In this document: positions 61,882-64,000 of the stretch, one piece after another
How the letters are laid out: the number at the start of each line of letters is the position of its first letter
How positions within the stretch are numbered: position 1 is the first letter of the stretch
DNA from: Hanstruepera ponticola
GTDB lineage: Bacteria; Bacteroidota; Bacteroidia; Flavobacteriales; Flavobacteriaceae
NCBI RefSeq assembly: GCF_012931685.1
Contig: NZ_JABANC010000002.1
Span: 186,001 to 250,000 of the forward strand
DNA: 64,000 nucleotides
Reading direction: 5' to 3'
The notes under the pieces: generated by a model
Told to the model about the DNA's origin: nothing
The model's database searches: none
What the model saw: the letters and a program-made list of their open reading frames with translations, nothing else
Made by a program: the position numbers and the translations under genes

Positions 61882-62182
61882 AACTACATGGCATTATGGT
61901 ATTCATTTTATTCTGCCTTTGCTCGTTGCTCTTTTTATTTATCCTAAACAATGGAAAAAAGTATATATAATTATGCTAGCATGCATGCTCATTGATTTAG
62001 ATCATCTGCTTGCTAGTCCAATTTTTGATTCAAACAGATGCAGCATCAATTTTCATCCGTTGCATACTTATTATGCTATAGTTGCTTATTTTATTTTAAT
62101 AATACCTAGACGTACTAGAATAATTGGCTTGGGATTGATTATTCACATACTAGCAGATTATGTGGATTGCTGGTTAATGTAA
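61874..62182 (+). CDS. DUF6122 small membrane protein
   Basis: Protein of 102 aa with three helices and the pattern DLDHLLASPIFDSNRCSINFHPLHTYY (about residues 42-68), which contains His and Asp residues typical of DUF6122/metal-dependent hydrolase-like YdjM proteins. It overlaps the WbqC gene (ATGATTAG) and ends 9 bp into the convergent EEP gene. Confidence 0.85.
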   Translation: MIRTTWHYGIHFILPLLVALFIYPKQWKKVYIIMLACMLIDLDHLLASPIFDSNRCSINFHPLHTYYAIVAYFILIIPRRTRIIGLGLIIHILADYVDCWLM

Positions 62183-63193
62183 TTTAAAACGAGCCATTAT
62201 TGGATAGTGGTCAGACAACTTATTGTCGTAGGTCTTAAAACTGGTGATTTCAATTTCTGGGTCAGAAAAAATGTAATCTATCCGTACAGGAAAAAACTTA
62301 AACTCATAGGTTCTACCAAATCCATTTCCAGCTTCCTTAAAAGCATCGTTTAAATCACCTCGTACTTCTTTATACACGTAAGAGAAAGCCGTATTATTAA
62401 AATCACCACAGATTATCATTTTGTAAGGACATTGGTTCTTGTGTTTCAAAAATAATTCTGTTTGTTCTTGTTGCATTTCAAATGTTTTCTCAACACGTTT
62501 TAAAAGGCGTTCAGAATCCTCTTGCTTCAATTCGGCATTGGCATCAATCTTCATAGATTGTAAGTGGATATTATAAATTCGCAAAGTATCTGAAGCCTTT
62601 ACAATGTCAACAAAAATAGCATTGTTGGAAGTGTTTGGGAATTCTATAGAACCTGAATTGACAATAGGATACTGTGAAAAAATAGCCTGTCCGTTCTTTA
62701 CTTTATTACCTGAAAGTTTTTCAAATTTATACTTGAAAAATGATAAATCAATATTTTTGTGAGGATGGTATTCTTGGATACTTAAAACATCAGGTGCTTT
62801 TAACTTAATGAAATCAACAATAGTATTTTCGACATGCTTTTCAGGTATCCAATCATATAGGTTAAATAACCTAACGTTAAAATTCATCACATCAAGTTTA
62901 TCATCATGCGATACAAATTCATTAGAAGAAAACTTGTAAAGCGAACCAAAACTAAAGTAACCAATAGCTAAAACTGTCAGTGGTAAAATCAATTGTTTCT
63001 TCAGCTTAATTAACCAATATAACAGAAATAAAACATTAACAAGTATTAAAAACGGAACGCCTAAACTTAACACAGATAAGAGTGCAAATGATTTTGGTGG
63101 CACATAAGTAAGTGCGTATGAAAGCAACAGCATAAAAGCTAATAGACCATTAATTAGGTAGATTATTTTGTCTATTAACTTTAGGTTTTTCAT
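62174..63193 (-). CDS. Endonuclease/exonuclease/phosphatase family protein, membrane-anchored
   Basis: Protein of 339 aa with three N-terminal membrane helices (about residues 8-90) and a C-terminal EEP domain: SIQEYHPHKN (catalytic Glu), CGDFNNTAFSY, and the closing LSDHYPIMARF (SDH motif) for metal-dependent hydrolysis of phosphodiesters. The substrate may be nucleic acid or a phospholipid. It starts 2 bp after the rhomboid gene. Confidence 0.93.
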   Translation of the reverse strand: MKNLKLIDKIIYLINGLLAFMLLLSYALTYVPPKSFALLSVLSLGVPFLILVNVLFLLYWLIKLKKQLILPLTVLAIGYFSFGSLYKFSSNEFVSHDDKLDVMNFNVRLFNLYDWIPEKHVENTIVDFIKLKAPDVLSIQEYHPHKNIDLSFFKYKFEKLSGNKVKNGQAIFSQYPIVNSGSIEFPNTSNNAIFVDIVKASDTLRIYNIHLQSMKIDANAELKQEDSERLLKRVEKTFEMQQEQTELFLKHKNQCPYKMIICGDFNNTAFSYVYKEVRGDLNDAFKEAGNGFGRTYEFKFFPVRIDYIFSDPEIEITSFKTYDNKLSDHYPIMARFKLH

Positions 63194-63195
63194 GA

Positions 63196-64000
63196 TTATT
63201 TTCCTGCCTTAAACAAAAACTCCTTTTCCTCTTTTGTCAGACTGTCGTAGCCACTCTTACTAATTTTATCAAGTATGAGGTCTATTTTTTTCTGTTTATT
63301 AAACTCATTAAATTCTGCTTTAGTATAACCAGCCACTTTACCTGACTTCTTTTTATGAACTGTTTTTAAGGGAGATTTGCCACTTGATTTAAATAGACTA
63401 GCAATACGATCCATCATTTTTTCAAACCCCTTACCAATATCGTTCCCTTTTACAAGTTGCTTGGCATAAACATATCCTAGAGCTGCACCTCCCAAATGGG
63501 CAAGGTTTCCACCAGCATTCCCATAAATAGGATCGCTGATACCAGCTACAACGCCCAAAACATCAAAAACCACAATCACAGCACCAATATACCATAGCTT
63601 AATGTTGAAGGTAAAAAAACGTACCTCCATTGTAGGCATATAGGCACAAAGAAAAATCAACAACGCTCTAATAGCTGCTGATGCTCCAACCAATCTTGGA
63701 CTGGTTTGAAAAATATTAGGAAATAAATTATAACCCAGTAAAAACAAGAGACCTCCAAAAATAGCCCCTAGAAAATAGACATTCAAGCCCATTTTAATAC
63801 TGAACATATTAGAAAACATCCCTCCAATAAAGTATAACCAAACCATATTGAATAGAAAGTGCCAAAAGTCATAGTGAATAAAAGCATAGGTAATAATACT
63901 CCATGGTTTTAAAATGAAATCATTGAAATCACTAGGTAGTTCAAACCATTCAAATCCAAAATGGAAAATATTTTTCAATAACAAACCAATGACAAATAGA
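63196..64000 (-). CDS. Rhomboid family intramembrane serine protease (N-terminus outside window)
   Basis: At least 267 residues are visible and the frame stays open to the window end, so the true start is beyond it. Motifs: FIHYDFWHFLFNMVWLY (start of the core), GASAAIRALL with the catalytic Ser, and AHLGGAALGYVYAKQL with the catalytic His. The C-terminal tail of about 80 residues is basic and soluble (KKSGKVAGYTKAEFNEFN). It is the partner of the EEP gene, 2 bp upstream. Confidence 0.92.
   Translation of the reverse strand, partial: LFVIGLLLKNIFHFGFEWFELPSDFNDFILKPWSIITYAFIHYDFWHFLFNMVWLYFIGGMFSNMFSIKMGLNVYFLGAIFGGLLFLLGYNLFPNIFQTSPRLVGASAAIRALLIFLCAYMPTMEVRFFTFNIKLWYIGAVIVVFDVLGVVAGISDPIYGNAGGNLAHLGGAALGYVYAKQLVKGNDIGKGFEKMMDRIASLFKSSGKSPLKTVHKKKSGKVAGYTKAEFNEFNKQKKIDLILDKISKSGYDSLTKEEKEFLFKAGK

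Overview
The window is a 64 kb stretch of AT-rich bacterial chromosome. Gene content points to a marine-type member of the Flavobacteriaceae (Bacteroidota). The evidence is a TonB-dependent receptor with a CarboxypepD_reg-like N-terminus, the RDD/SpoIIM/DUF4129/DUF4350/MoxR/DUF58 cluster, a PadR-PspC-DUF2807 operon, a two-subunit methylmalonyl-CoA mutase, DUF6090 and DUF5683 proteins, many short all-alpha stress proteins, weak Shine-Dalgarno sites and a few -7 elements of the form TAnnTTTG. The genus cannot be fixed from the sequence alone. No plasmid, phage or CRISPR locus is visible.

Layout. 1-6.9 kb: the 3' part of a prolyl oligopeptidase, a TauE/SafE permease, a TonB receptor, a YhhN lysoplasmalogenase-like protein and a type II NADH dehydrogenase. 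7-11.8 kb: an ECF sigma factor with a membrane partner, a PlsC acyltransferase, a CoA-type NUDIX hydrolase, a cyclophilin lipoprotein, a TRIC/UPF0126 channel and an RDD protein. 11.8-18 kb: a tightly packed MoxR-DUF58 operon. 18-23.2 kb: DUF2141 and RDD genes, divergent dps and oxyR, a small NHL-like protein, AIM24 and DUF4442 proteins. 23.3-26.8 kb: DUF4870, PadR, PspC and DUF2807. 26.9-31.3 kb: YceI, porin, YceI, trxB and a membrane protein.

31.4-48.4 kb is the most accessory-looking part: a general-stress island. It holds four paralogous AraC-type regulators mixed with DUF1328, PA2169/DUF2383, hemerythrin, YtxH, holin-like, DUF6327-like, aldehyde dehydrogenase, general-stress flavin-binding, Cys-rich copper-binding, AI-2E, CsbD, YihY/BrkB, SYLF and GH3 genes. 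A degenerate SRAP protein and a gene split by an amber codon also lie here. A TTGAGTTAA-like element recurs in its intergenic spaces.

48.4-64 kb is mostly housekeeping: a HExxH protein, tRNA-Pro(TGG), udk, a DivIC/FtsB-like protein, mutA-lipoprotein-mutB, a DUF6090 gene whose end lies in a MITE-like repeat, an SDR dehydrogenase, parA-parB-DUF5683-dapB-lepB-WbqC-DUF6122, an endonuclease/exonuclease/phosphatase and a rhomboid protease cut by the window end.

The points most worth a second look are: the oxyR start region present as three perfect 29-bp tandem copies, giving two 7-codon decoy ORFs; a perfect 38-bp palindrome inside the holin-like gene; the amber-interrupted stress gene; the four AraC paralogs with shared upstream motifs; the SRAP homologue without its catalytic Cys2; and an FNR/Crp-like palindrome upstream of the YceI-porin-YceI operon. 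All functions are inferred from family resemblance recognised by eye; no database search was run.
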